A stretch of DNA of 23,642 nucleotides, from NCBI GenBank assembly GCA_964432995.1, contig CAYSPU010000069.1, positions 1-23,642 of the forward strand, read 5' to 3'. The notes beneath the pieces are model-generated. The model did no database searches. It was not told the origin of the DNA and saw nothing but the letters and a program-made list of their open reading frames with translations. The stretch's first letter is position 1; each line of letters opens with the position of its first letter. The translations under genes and the position numbers were made by a program. This document shows, piece after piece, positions 13,369-21,400 of the stretch. The DNA is from CAYSPU01 sp964432995 (GTDB lineage: Bacteria; Verrucomicrobiota; Verrucomicrobiia; Limisphaerales; JAHDYP01).

Positions 13369-14202
13369 TCAGTCGCCGCTCGGCGAGCCGGGGTTGCACC
13401 AGAACCGACCAGGGCGAATGCCCCGATACCCGCCGATGCCAGCCTCCTCTGCGTAGACCCTGTACTTTACGTACTCGGTCTGGCCGCCGAACATGCCCAT
13501 GAGGCAACCTTCGTTGTGACGCCTGGTGACGCCTTCATCGGGGCGGCTGGCGACATTGTCGTAGTTAGAAGGCTGTTTCTCGTCGGCTTCCCAGAAAAGC
13601 ATGCCCTGCGGCAGGAACTGCGTCATTTTGTAGGTGCCCCACTGTCGGCCGGGTGGACCCGTGGTGTAGCCGGACACCGCCCCGTTCATCATGTAGCTGC
13701 ACACTTTCATGTCCCGCTCACGGAAGAAAGTGGTGTTGGTTCGGTCGAGAGGACACCAATAGAGCATCCTCTCTGTGTGGTAGGACCACAACTGCCCGAG
13801 CGTGACGGTGTGGTCCGGTTGATTGGTGTGGACGCGCATATAGGCCCAATTGGGAACGTTGAATGTGTCCGAACTCCAGGAGGTATAGGGAAGGTAATCG
13901 TCGTTGTCGCCCACGTACATGTGGGTGCACAGCAGGATTTGCTTGCAGTTGCCGGTACACTTGGCGCGCGCCGCCTGTTCCTTGGCTTTGGCCAGCGCGG
14001 GCAACAGCATGGACGCCAGAATCCCAATGATGGCGATGACCACGAGCAACTCGATTAATGTGAAACCGCGGCGGGCGGAAGAACGAGGTGCTGTGGGTCT
14101 CCAGGATCGGCCATGCCTGGCGGAGGCTTCCGCGACGCTCTGCGGGTGCGGTTTGCAGGCCGGCGGAGAGGCCACGTCTGGGGGGCTTTGCTGGGTTATC
14201 AC
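13369..14202 (-). CDS. Type II secretion/type IV pilus-like pseudopilin
   Basis: The prepilin N-terminal motif is clear: ARRGFTLIELLVVIAIIGIL, with cleavage and methylation expected after the Gly at 14067-14065, Glu at +5, and a hydrophobic helix for membrane anchoring and assembly. The body (about 230 residues) resembles verrucomicrobial H-x9-DG pseudopilins: PALAKAKEQAARAKC, GDNDDYLPYTSW, and near the end HNEGCLMGMFGGQTEYVKY, where the usual DG-H appears as GG-Q. Four Cys near the start of the body and in the middle could form disulphides. The start is uncertain: no ATG lies in frame between the motif and 14400. I give GTG 14202, which makes a long 47-residue leader; GTG 14175 is an alternative. 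A sequencing frameshift in the leader is possible, because an ATG in another frame lies nearby (14115-14113). Confidence 0.75.
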   Translation of the reverse strand: MITQQSPPDVASPPACKPHPQSVAEASARHGRSWRPTAPRSSARRGFTLIELLVVIAIIGILASMLLPALAKAKEQAARAKCTGNCKQILLCTHMYVGDNDDYLPYTSWSSDTFNVPNWAYMRVHTNQPDHTVTLGQLWSYHTERMLYWCPLDRTNTTFFRERDMKVCSYMMNGAVSGYTTGPPGRQWGTYKMTQFLPQGMLFWEADEKQPSNYDNVASRPDEGVTRRHNEGCLMGMFGGQTEYVKYRVYAEEAGIGGYRGIRPGRFWCNPGSPSGD

Positions 14203-14298
14203 ATTGCAGGTGCTACCCGATATGCCGCCAAAGATCAATCTCCAGTGGTGGTTTCCTCGCGTCGGGCGCCTCGGCAGTGCCCGCCTCCTTGGTTGAGG

Positions 14299-14319
14299 GC
14301 GGGCAACACCGTTGCCCGC
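14299..14319. repeat. Perfect 9-bp hairpin
   Basis: The arms gcgggcaac (14299-14307) and gttgcccgc (14311-14319) pair perfectly around a 3-nt ACC loop. There is no T tract. It lies about 100 nt before the pseudopilin start on that gene's leader side, so it could act as a leader stem or be a copy of a dispersed repeat. Confidence 0.5.
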
Positions 14320-14511
14320 TGAGTAGTAGTGAGACTCTCGTCTTCGCGGCCAGACGGTGCTGGCCGCCCACCACACGGTGCTGGCCCCCACCGCCATGGT
14401 TGAATCCCAGGAAGTTAGGGCATTGTCGAGCACCGCAGGCGCGCTCCGGGCGTGGAAGGGGGTAGTGACTTCCTGCTCTTGGTCTGGGTTGGCGGGTTCC
14501 AAGCGTGGAGG

Positions 14512-14553
14512 GAGCAAGAGCAAGATCAAGAGCAAGATCAAGAGCAAGATGAC
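14512..14553 (+). repeat. 12-nt tandem repeat array
   Basis: The unit gagcaagatcaa occurs as one half unit, two perfect copies and a final diverged copy (gagcaagatgac). The period of 12 keeps one frame open on both strands. The array starts about 140 nt before the acyltransferase start. The number of copies may vary between strains by slippage. Confidence 0.75.
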
Positions 14554-14692
14554 GAAGGAACGCATGATCGCCAGCACCTCGGAAGTTCGGTGTTTGTACC
14601 TCGAGCCACTTGGTAGATCCTTCGATTTGGATTGGAAACGGCAAGGGAAAGGCAGTAATAGAGACTCTGGCTACAAAGTGGTGAGCGCCGCG

Positions 14693-16090
14693 ATGTCCAT
14701 GCCGTATGGCTTTGGTCGCTGGGTGCTGCGGGTGGCACTGGGCTTCTACTTTTCGCGCCTCGAGCGTTTTCATCCCGAACGCGTTCCCCGGACCGGTCCG
14801 GTTCTCTTCACCTCGAACCATCCGAATTCGGTCACGGATGCGTTCATCATTGGCGCTTCGGTGCCGCGCAAGGTCAACTTCGTCGCCACCGTTCAGCTCT
14901 TCCGCTGGGCGCCAGTCCGCTGGCTGTTGACCCGATTCGGCGTCATCCCCATCAACCGCGTGAAGGATGATCCGCACGCCATGCGCACCGTTCTGACGAC
15001 GTTCGAGGCCTGTTTCCGGGTGCTCGAACAGGGCGAGGCGATCGGCATTTTCCCCGAGGGCATCACGCATGACGACCCGCAGTTGAAGACGGTGAAGACG
15101 GGTGCCGCGCGGATGGCCTTGGAGCTTGAGCACCGGCACGGCGGCAGCCTCGGACTGCAGATCGTGCCCGTGGGACTGACCTTCTCCGCCAAGGAGCGTT
15201 ACCGCAGCGAGGTGCTCGTGAGCTTCGGCGAACCGATCCGCGTCGCGGATTTCCTGGTCGGCTACCCGGAGCGGAAACACGTCTGCCTTCACACGCTGAC
15301 TACGGAAATCGAGCGCCGGATCGAATCGCTCATGCTGCACCTGCCGAAACTGGAACGCGCCCGGGTCGTGGACGCGGTCAAGCGCCTGTATCTGGACCAA
15401 CTTCGCGTTGGCAACCGGGTCATCCACGAACCCGTTCCGCCACAGGCCGGCGAACTCATGCTGACGCAGGCAATTGCCAGCGCGGTGGATTTCACTTGTG
15501 CCCAGTATCCGGAGCGCGCGGCCGCCTTCGCGCAGAAGCTGGATCGCCACGAGCGGTGGTTGCAGCGCCTCAACCTCTCGGAGGAAGAACTCGCTCAGTT
15601 CCCGGGCCGGGTGCCCTGGATCTGGCATAGCCTGGTGTGGGCGGTGTTGGGCCTGGCGTTGTTGCCGGTGGCGCTGTTTGGGTGGGTGCATCGTCTGCTG
15701 CCATATTTGATCATCAACCGGGCGGTCCGCGGCTACGCCGACTTGTCCACGAACAAGACCCGCGTTTCCACGACTGTCATTCTCGCCGGCGCGATCAGCT
15801 TTGGCGTGATCTACGGTGCGTACATTGCCCTCGTCCACGCGGTGTTTGGCTATCCGGTGAGTCTCTGGTATGCGTTGGCGCTGCCGGTTGCCAGCCTGGT
15901 GGCGCACTACTACCTTCGCGGTTTGCTCCGGTTTGCCCTGGACATGCGCTCTGCGTACGTCCGGCTGCGGGCGCCGGTCGCCGCGCGGCGCCTGCTGGCC
16001 CAGCGCCGGGAGCTGATCGCCGAAATCGAGGCGGCCCGTTGGCAGGTGCCCGCCGAAGCCCTCACCCCGGAGCAGAAAGGCGGATCATGA
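14693..16090 (+). CDS. PlsC-like glycerophospholipid acyltransferase with C-terminal membrane helices
   Basis: A 465-residue protein. The N-terminal acyltransferase domain (about 20-230) shows the catalytic His in SNHPNSVTD (H43, spaced HX5D as in a known subset of the LPLAT superfamily), substrate-side GVIPINR, and the FPEG motif (F120-G123). It should transfer an acyl group from acyl-CoA or acyl-ACP to a glycerophosphate or lysophospholipid at the inner membrane. A helical stretch follows, then about four membrane helices (roughly 310-430: IWHSLVWAVLGLALLPVALF, VSTTVILAGAISFGVIYGAY, LWYALALPVASLVAHYYL). It overlaps the next gene by 4 nt (ATGA), so the two form an operon for phospholipid synthesis or repair. 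ATG 14693 is chosen because GGTGAG lies 7 nt upstream and the domain starts soon after; ATG 14699 is also possible. Exact acceptor unknown. Confidence 0.85.
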   Translation: MSMPYGFGRWVLRVALGFYFSRLERFHPERVPRTGPVLFTSNHPNSVTDAFIIGASVPRKVNFVATVQLFRWAPVRWLLTRFGVIPINRVKDDPHAMRTVLTTFEACFRVLEQGEAIGIFPEGITHDDPQLKTVKTGAARMALELEHRHGGSLGLQIVPVGLTFSAKERYRSEVLVSFGEPIRVADFLVGYPERKHVCLHTLTTEIERRIESLMLHLPKLERARVVDAVKRLYLDQLRVGNRVIHEPVPPQAGELMLTQAIASAVDFTCAQYPERAAAFAQKLDRHERWLQRLNLSEEELAQFPGRVPWIWHSLVWAVLGLALLPVALFGWVHRLLPYLIINRAVRGYADLSTNKTRVSTTVILAGAISFGVIYGAYIALVHAVFGYPVSLWYALALPVASLVAHYYLRGLLRFALDMRSAYVRLRAPVAARRLLAQRRELIAEIEAARWQVPAEALTPEQKGGS

Positions 16091-18300
16091 AGCCGGCGGT
16101 CCTCCGGATTCCGCTCGTGCTCTTCACGCGCGCCTTCTACCGCGTCACGGTTCTGGCCCCTGAGAACTTGCCCGCCCAGGGCGGCGCGCTGTTGGTCAGC
16201 AACCATGTCTCCTTCGTGGACCTGGTGCTCCTCCTCGCCAGCACGCGGCGTTTCGTGCGTTTCCTCCTGCCGCAGAGCGTGTGCGAGCGGTGGTGGCTGA
16301 AGCCCTTCCTGCGCTGCCTGCGGGTGATCCCCTTGCCGCCGGAATCGCAGGGGCGCGAACTGGCGCGAGCCCTAGGCCAGGCCCGCGACGCCATACAACA
16401 GGGCGATGTCGTGGGGATCTTCGCCGAGGAGTCCGTGTCGCGGATCGGGGTGATGCTGCCTTTCCGGCGCAGCATGGAGCAGATCATGGAAGGCGTGAAT
16501 GCGCCCATCATCCCTGTTTGTCTCGACGGCGTGTGGGGCAGCATCTTCAGCTACCAGTCGGGACGTTTCTTCTGGAAAGTCCCGCGTCGAATTCCGTATC
16601 CGGTGACCATCAACTTCGGTGAGGCCTTGCCTCCGACAGCCACGGCGTTCGAGGTGCGGAACGCCATCCAGGAGCTCAACACCGACGCGTGGCCGCATCG
16701 CCGCCGGACCATGAAGCCCTTGCACCGCGCCTTCGTCCAGCGCGCGCGCCGCTGTCCGCTGCGTCTGGCCTGGGCGGATGCCCGCGTGCCCCGGCTCTCG
16801 TTTGGAGGGGCTCTGACCAAGACCGTCTTCCTGGCGCGCCGTCTCCGCCTCCCTTGGGCGGACCAGGAGATGGTCGGCGTCCTCCTGCCGCCTTCCGTTG
16901 CGGGTGCCTTGGTCAACTTCGCCGCGTTGCTGATGGGCAAGATCCCGGTCAACCTCAATTACACGCTGTCGGAGCAGGCACTCGCTTCCTGTGCGCGCCA
17001 GTGCCAGTTGCAGACCGTTCTCACCTCGAAGGCGTTCCTCGATCGCGTCAAGGTGAAGCTTCCGGGTCGGACGCTGATGCTTGAGGACGTGGCGGCGGCG
17101 CCACGAATCGGCGAGAAGTTGGGCGCGGTGGCGCTGGTTTGGCTGACACCGGTGGCGCGTCTCGAACGGCTCCTGGGGCGCCAGCGAGCCGGATCACTGG
17201 ACGATCTCGCCACGGTGATCTTCTCGAGCGGCAGCACCGGTGAACCGAAAGGCGTCCTGCTCACGCACTACAACATCGCCTCGAACGCCGAGCAGTTGGG
17301 GCAGACGTTCGACTTCGGCCCGCGCGATCGGTTCCTGGGCGTGCTGCCGTTTTTCCACTCGTTCGGTTTCACGGCGACGCTGATCACCCCGGCGCTGGCG
17401 GGAGTGGGCGTGGCCTACCATCCGAATCCGCTGGATGCCAAGTCGGTGGGAGAGCTGGTCCGACGCTACGGCGTCACGTACCTCATGGCCACGCCGACGT
17501 TTCTGCAACTCTATCTGCGCAGTTGCGAGGCGGCGGATTTCGGCAGCCTGCGCCTGGTGATGGTCGGCGCCGAAAAGCTGCCGGAACGGCTGGCGACGGC
17601 GTTCGAGGAGAAGTTCGGCATCCGACCGGCCGAGGGTTACGGCTGCACGGAGTGCTCGCCGGTGGTGACGGGCAACACGCACGATTTCCGCGCCGCCGGG
17701 CTGCGGCAGGTCGGCAGCCGCCGCGGCAGCATCGGGCGGCCGCTTCCCGGTGTCAGCGTGCGGATTGTGGCCCCCGATACCGGTGCCCCGATGGCGGTGG
17801 GACGATCGGGGTTGCTGCTCGTGCGCGGTCCGAATGTCATGCGCGGCTATCTGGGTCAGCCGGAGAAGACCGCCGAAGTGCTGCGCGACGGGTGGTATGT
17901 AACCGGGGACATCGCCGCGCTTGACGAGGAGGGTTTTCTCCAGATCACCGACCGCCTGAGCCGGTTCAGCAAGATCGGTGGCGAAATGGTGCCCCACGTG
18001 CGCGTGGAGGAAAAACTCCACGAGGCGGCGGGGGCGACGGAAACCACCTTTGCGGTCTGCGGTGTGCCGGATCCGAAGAAGGGTGAACGGCTGGCGGTGC
18101 TGCATACGCTGCCGGAGGATCGGATCGAAGCGATCCTCCTGAAGCTTCCGCAACTGGGTCTACCCAATCTGTGGATTCCAAGGGCGACCCACTTCTTCCG
18201 CGTGGACGCACTTCCGCGGTTGGCGAGCGGGAAGATGGATTTGCGAAGCATCCGGGATCTGGCAATGCGGCTTTCCACGGAACCGGAGATTTCCCAATGA
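16087..18300 (+). CDS. aas: Aas-like acyltransferase fused to acyl-ACP synthetase
   Basis: A 737-residue protein with the architecture and length of Aas (2-acylglycerophosphoethanolamine acyltransferase/acyl-ACP synthetase), which re-acylates lysophospholipids at the inner membrane. The PlsC-like domain (about 1-200) has H40-x4-D45 (NHVSFVD), but the usual F-P/A-E-G motif reads FAEESVSRIG (F112-A-E-E115), with Glu in place of Gly. The AMP-forming ligase domain (about 215-735) has the P-loop FSSGSTGEPKG (379-389), HSFGF, YGCTE (518-522), GWYVTGD and the C-terminal catalytic Lys K716 in LASGKMDL, all intact. There are no MFS transporter helices, unlike some longer Aas fusions. The start overlaps the preceding acyltransferase stop (ATGA), with a GGCGG box nearby. 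The gene symbol is assigned by architecture only. Confidence 0.85.
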   Translation: MKPAVLRIPLVLFTRAFYRVTVLAPENLPAQGGALLVSNHVSFVDLVLLLASTRRFVRFLLPQSVCERWWLKPFLRCLRVIPLPPESQGRELARALGQARDAIQQGDVVGIFAEESVSRIGVMLPFRRSMEQIMEGVNAPIIPVCLDGVWGSIFSYQSGRFFWKVPRRIPYPVTINFGEALPPTATAFEVRNAIQELNTDAWPHRRRTMKPLHRAFVQRARRCPLRLAWADARVPRLSFGGALTKTVFLARRLRLPWADQEMVGVLLPPSVAGALVNFAALLMGKIPVNLNYTLSEQALASCARQCQLQTVLTSKAFLDRVKVKLPGRTLMLEDVAAAPRIGEKLGAVALVWLTPVARLERLLGRQRAGSLDDLATVIFSSGSTGEPKGVLLTHYNIASNAEQLGQTFDFGPRDRFLGVLPFFHSFGFTATLITPALAGVGVAYHPNPLDAKSVGELVRRYGVTYLMATPTFLQLYLRSCEAADFGSLRLVMVGAEKLPERLATAFEEKFGIRPAEGYGCTECSPVVTGNTHDFRAAGLRQVGSRRGSIGRPLPGVSVRIVAPDTGAPMAVGRSGLLLVRGPNVMRGYLGQPEKTAEVLRDGWYVTGDIAALDEEGFLQITDRLSRFSKIGGEMVPHVRVEEKLHEAAGATETTFAVCGVPDPKKGERLAVLHTLPEDRIEAILLKLPQLGLPNLWIPRATHFFRVDALPRLASGKMDLRSIRDLAMRLSTEPEISQ

Positions 18301-18447
18301 CGGTCACCTCGCGGCGGCGGAATCGAGTGGACGCCGGTGGTGAACGGGCCGGTCACGACCGGCGCAGTCGGTAGTAGCCGGCAGCTTCGCCTGGCGACCG
18401 AGGCTGCTGAGGAACCCGAAGGCTGGGTGCTGCGTCTGGGAAGTGAT
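18301..18447. terminator. Convergent spacer with two hairpins, possible bidirectional terminator
   Basis: One perfect stem (gccggtc/gaccggc, 18348-18363, 2-nt loop or 6 bp with a 4-nt loop) and one near-perfect stem (gcagcttcg 18381-18389 with cgaggctgc 18399-18407, one G-U pair) lie between the 3' ends of the Aas-like gene and the giant minus-strand gene. Neither is followed by a T run, so termination is inferred from position only. Confidence 0.4.
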
Positions 18448-21400
18448 TCAAGGTTCGACCGCTCGCAGGAAACCCTGCTCGCCTTCGGGCAGTGAGCCAG
18501 CCCATGTGGTCGTGGACAGGTTCTCGGCCAAAGGCTTCCAGTCCGGCGCGGTGAGCGACGGGGTGTGCTGAATCGCGACTCGCTGCATAGGATAGAGCCA
18601 TTGCAGGGTCACGCCGTTGGAGTCCACGTGCCAGGAGTGAATCTGGAGGGGAGGGACGCGCTGTACGACCGTGCGAATATCGATGGAATCCAGTTGGGCG
18701 TAGCCGGTGAGGGCGATGTCATGCTGGCGGACGGCGATGCCCTGGACTCCGGCGAAGGTTGCGCCAGGCCAATCTCGACGTGCGAGCAACATGCCGTCGG
18801 CTGCGGACAACTGGAGCAGGCAACCATGGAGGTTGCCGGACTCGTCACGGGCGGTTCCCCCGGCCAGCACACGGTCGAGTCCGTCGACGGCCACCGCGAT
18901 ACACTGCTCGCTCCGGCCCGGCTCACTTTCAAAGGTCGCCGTCCACAGCCGCTGTTGGTTCGACCGGTCGTACTTCACGATCAGCCAGTCATAGTCCGCG
19001 CTGGCACCGTTGTCGCTTCCCTTGTTAAAACAGCCGCCCACGACGAAATTGCCTGTGCTGTCGATTGCGACGGAGCGGGCGATGTCATGCAATCCGGCGT
19101 GATCATAGGTGTCCGCGCCGGCCAATTGCCGATCAGCCTGGTATTGTCGGATGTGCCAATCCAGATTCTCCGTTCCGGCCGCGACTTGCCCCACGACCAC
19201 GAATCCGCCATCCGGCCAGGCGGCGATGTCGTACGGCACGTCGATGGGAGTAGAGAGTGTGCCCTGGTCGTGAAAGACCGGGAACCCGTCCACAAGTGCG
19301 CCGTCGGGAGTGTATTTGAGGACGGCCCACTGGTTGTAGGTGCTGAACGAAGTGAAGGCGTTGCCGGTTACGTAGATATTGTCCTGAGTGTCCAGCGCCA
19401 CGCCGCGGGCTGCATTCCAGGCGTAATTGTGATAAAGCCGGGACCAGAGGAGGGTGCCGTCGGGGCTGTATTTCCGGATGACCATGGCTTGGTGATAACC
19501 CTGAGAGGACCAGGAACCCGACTGTTGTCCGGCGACGATGACACGGTTCTGGCTGTCGACCGCCACGTCGAAGAATGAGTCACTGCTGTCATCCTTGACG
19601 CCGCTGACAACCTGGCCTTCCTCGAGGGTGTCGCTCCAAGGTGAGGCGGCGAACTTCCGCACGAGGCCGCTTGTGCCAAAAGCCGGGCTGGTTTGGGCGG
19701 CGAGGTAGGACACCCTCACCAGAATGCCGTCCCGGTCCCAGGCGACGCTGGTGCCGTAATCCGCTCCGTACCCGCCGTCTTCCGCGTGCACGAACACCTC
19801 GTTTCCCAGCGGGTCGGGGTCCACGGCCGTTCCGCTCAGAGGCACTTGCAGCGACGGCGCGCCGGCGGCGGTTTCGCGGAGGACAAAGAGTGCGTCATAG
19901 GAGCCCGGGACGGCGGGTTGAAATGCGATGTGGATCTCGGCACTTGAGCCGGCGGGCAGGAAGAGACCGGAAGACAAGTCGGTCCGGAGATGGAAAGGTG
20001 CTGGCAGGGCGTCGGTGCCGGTCGGCGCGGCGAAGGACCGGTCCTGATCCCCACGGTTGTGCAGCGTCAAACTCGCCTGCGCTGATTCCCCCACGACAAC
20101 GGAACCAAAGGCCAGGGAGGGGGGACTGACCGACAGTTCCGGCTGCCCGACGTAGAGGCCGGCCACGAGGGCGGCGTCCTGATCGATGGCGCCTTGGCGG
20201 GAGCCGCCGATCAACAGTTGCCCATCTCGCAAAGCGAGGTCGTGGAGCGATTGACTGCCACCTGACTCCCAGAGTTGCTCGGCGATTTCCGATCCATCCT
20301 GTCCGTTGAGCTGCACCACCCGCCACTGGTTTACGCCGGCGTTGTTTCGCATATTGCCCCCGACCAGCACCTGGTCCAGCGCATCCACCAGCACGGCCGC
20401 GCAGGTCTCACTCCGACCCGCCGCCGATTCGTACTGATAAGTCCAGGCGCGTCCGCCCCCCGCCGTGTATTGAATCACCAGCCAATCGTAGTTCGCCTGT
20501 GTGCCGTTGTCGGCCCCATGGTTGGAGTAGCCCGCGACGGCTACGTTTCCGTTGCGGTCGATCGCCACGTCTGTTGCCACGTCATGCAAGAGGGCGGTTC
20601 CGGAGAAGGTATCTTCCCAGGCCAGAGTCCCGTTCGCTTCGTAACAACGCACGTGCCAGTCCAGATTGTTGTCGGTGACGGCGCGTTGACCGACTACCAC
20701 AAACCGCCCGTCGGGGCCGACGGCGACGCCATGGGCCAGATCCCACGGGGTGGATAGGTCGCTGAAATTCACCTTGATGGGGAATCCGGGCTGGAGTTGG
20801 CCTGCGCTGTTGTACTTGAGGATAACCCACTGATTGTTAATCGTGAAAGAGGTGTACACGTTGCCAACGACGAACAGATTGTCTTGCGCGTCGACGGCGA
20901 CAGCACGCCCGGCGTTCCAGGCGAAGTCATGGTAGGTCTCCTCCCAAACCAAGGCGCCTTCGGGAGAGAGCTTCCGCACCACCACCGCCTGATGATAGCC
21001 GTCGAGATTCCACGAACCGGATTTCACCCCCACGCCGATGACGTGATCGGTACTGTCTACGGCCACGTCGAGGAACTGATCCGTGCTATCATCCTTGCCT
21101 GCGCCCACGGGACCCATCTCCAGGGTGTTGGTCCAGGAACTGCCGTACTTGACCAGGAAACCCGTGGCATCCGACGTCGCCACCGCGAACGATCCCGCGC
21201 CCAACAGCTTCCCCGCGCTGTCCAGCGCCACGCCGTAGACGGCGTCGTTTCCTTGACCGCCATCGAGAGTCAGGGCCGCTGTCTGCGCCAGGATCGGGAC
21301 CTGGATTCCCTCCGCGGTCACCGACACCAGAAGAGGGCTGGCGTCCGGGTCGTTCGAGGGAATCTGGAGCGTGGCGGCGAGCGTGCCTGCGGCGGTTGGC

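Larger units (their letters stand above)
14203..14692. other. Divergent, repeat-rich spacer without genes
   Basis: This 490-nt region separates the divergent pseudopilin and acyltransferase genes and must hold both promoters, though no strong boxes are evident. Open frames cross it on both strands, but they are built from repeats: a perfect hairpin (14299-14319), a near-direct repeat with the core acggtgctggcc at about 14353 and 14376, and a 12-nt tandem array (14512-14553). The array gives a false signal-peptide-like run of Leu and Ile on the minus strand. Confidence 0.6.

Noticed and set aside
14512..14553. Tandem repeats as a CRISPR array
   Set aside because: The unit is 12 nt with no unique spacers and no cas genes nearby.
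14203..14577. Upstream part of the pseudopilin frame with a Leu/Ile-rich signal-like start (MRSFVILLLILL)
   Set aside because: The hydrophobic run is the translation of the 12-nt tandem array, far from the prepilin motif.
14213..15907. Minus-strand open frame (564 codons) opposite the acyltransferase
   Set aside because: The plus strand has HX5D and FPEG motifs and membrane helices; the antisense product is Arg/His/Gln-rich and featureless.
15637..16086. N-terminal extension of the Aas-like protein by 150 residues
   Set aside because: It lies in another frame of the preceding acyltransferase gene, and the PlsC domain starts properly at ATG 16087 with an ATGA overlap.
18565..19578. Plus-strand open frame (337 codons) within the giant gene
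   Set aside because: Antisense to the second propeller, whose repeated blade motifs are clear on the minus strand.
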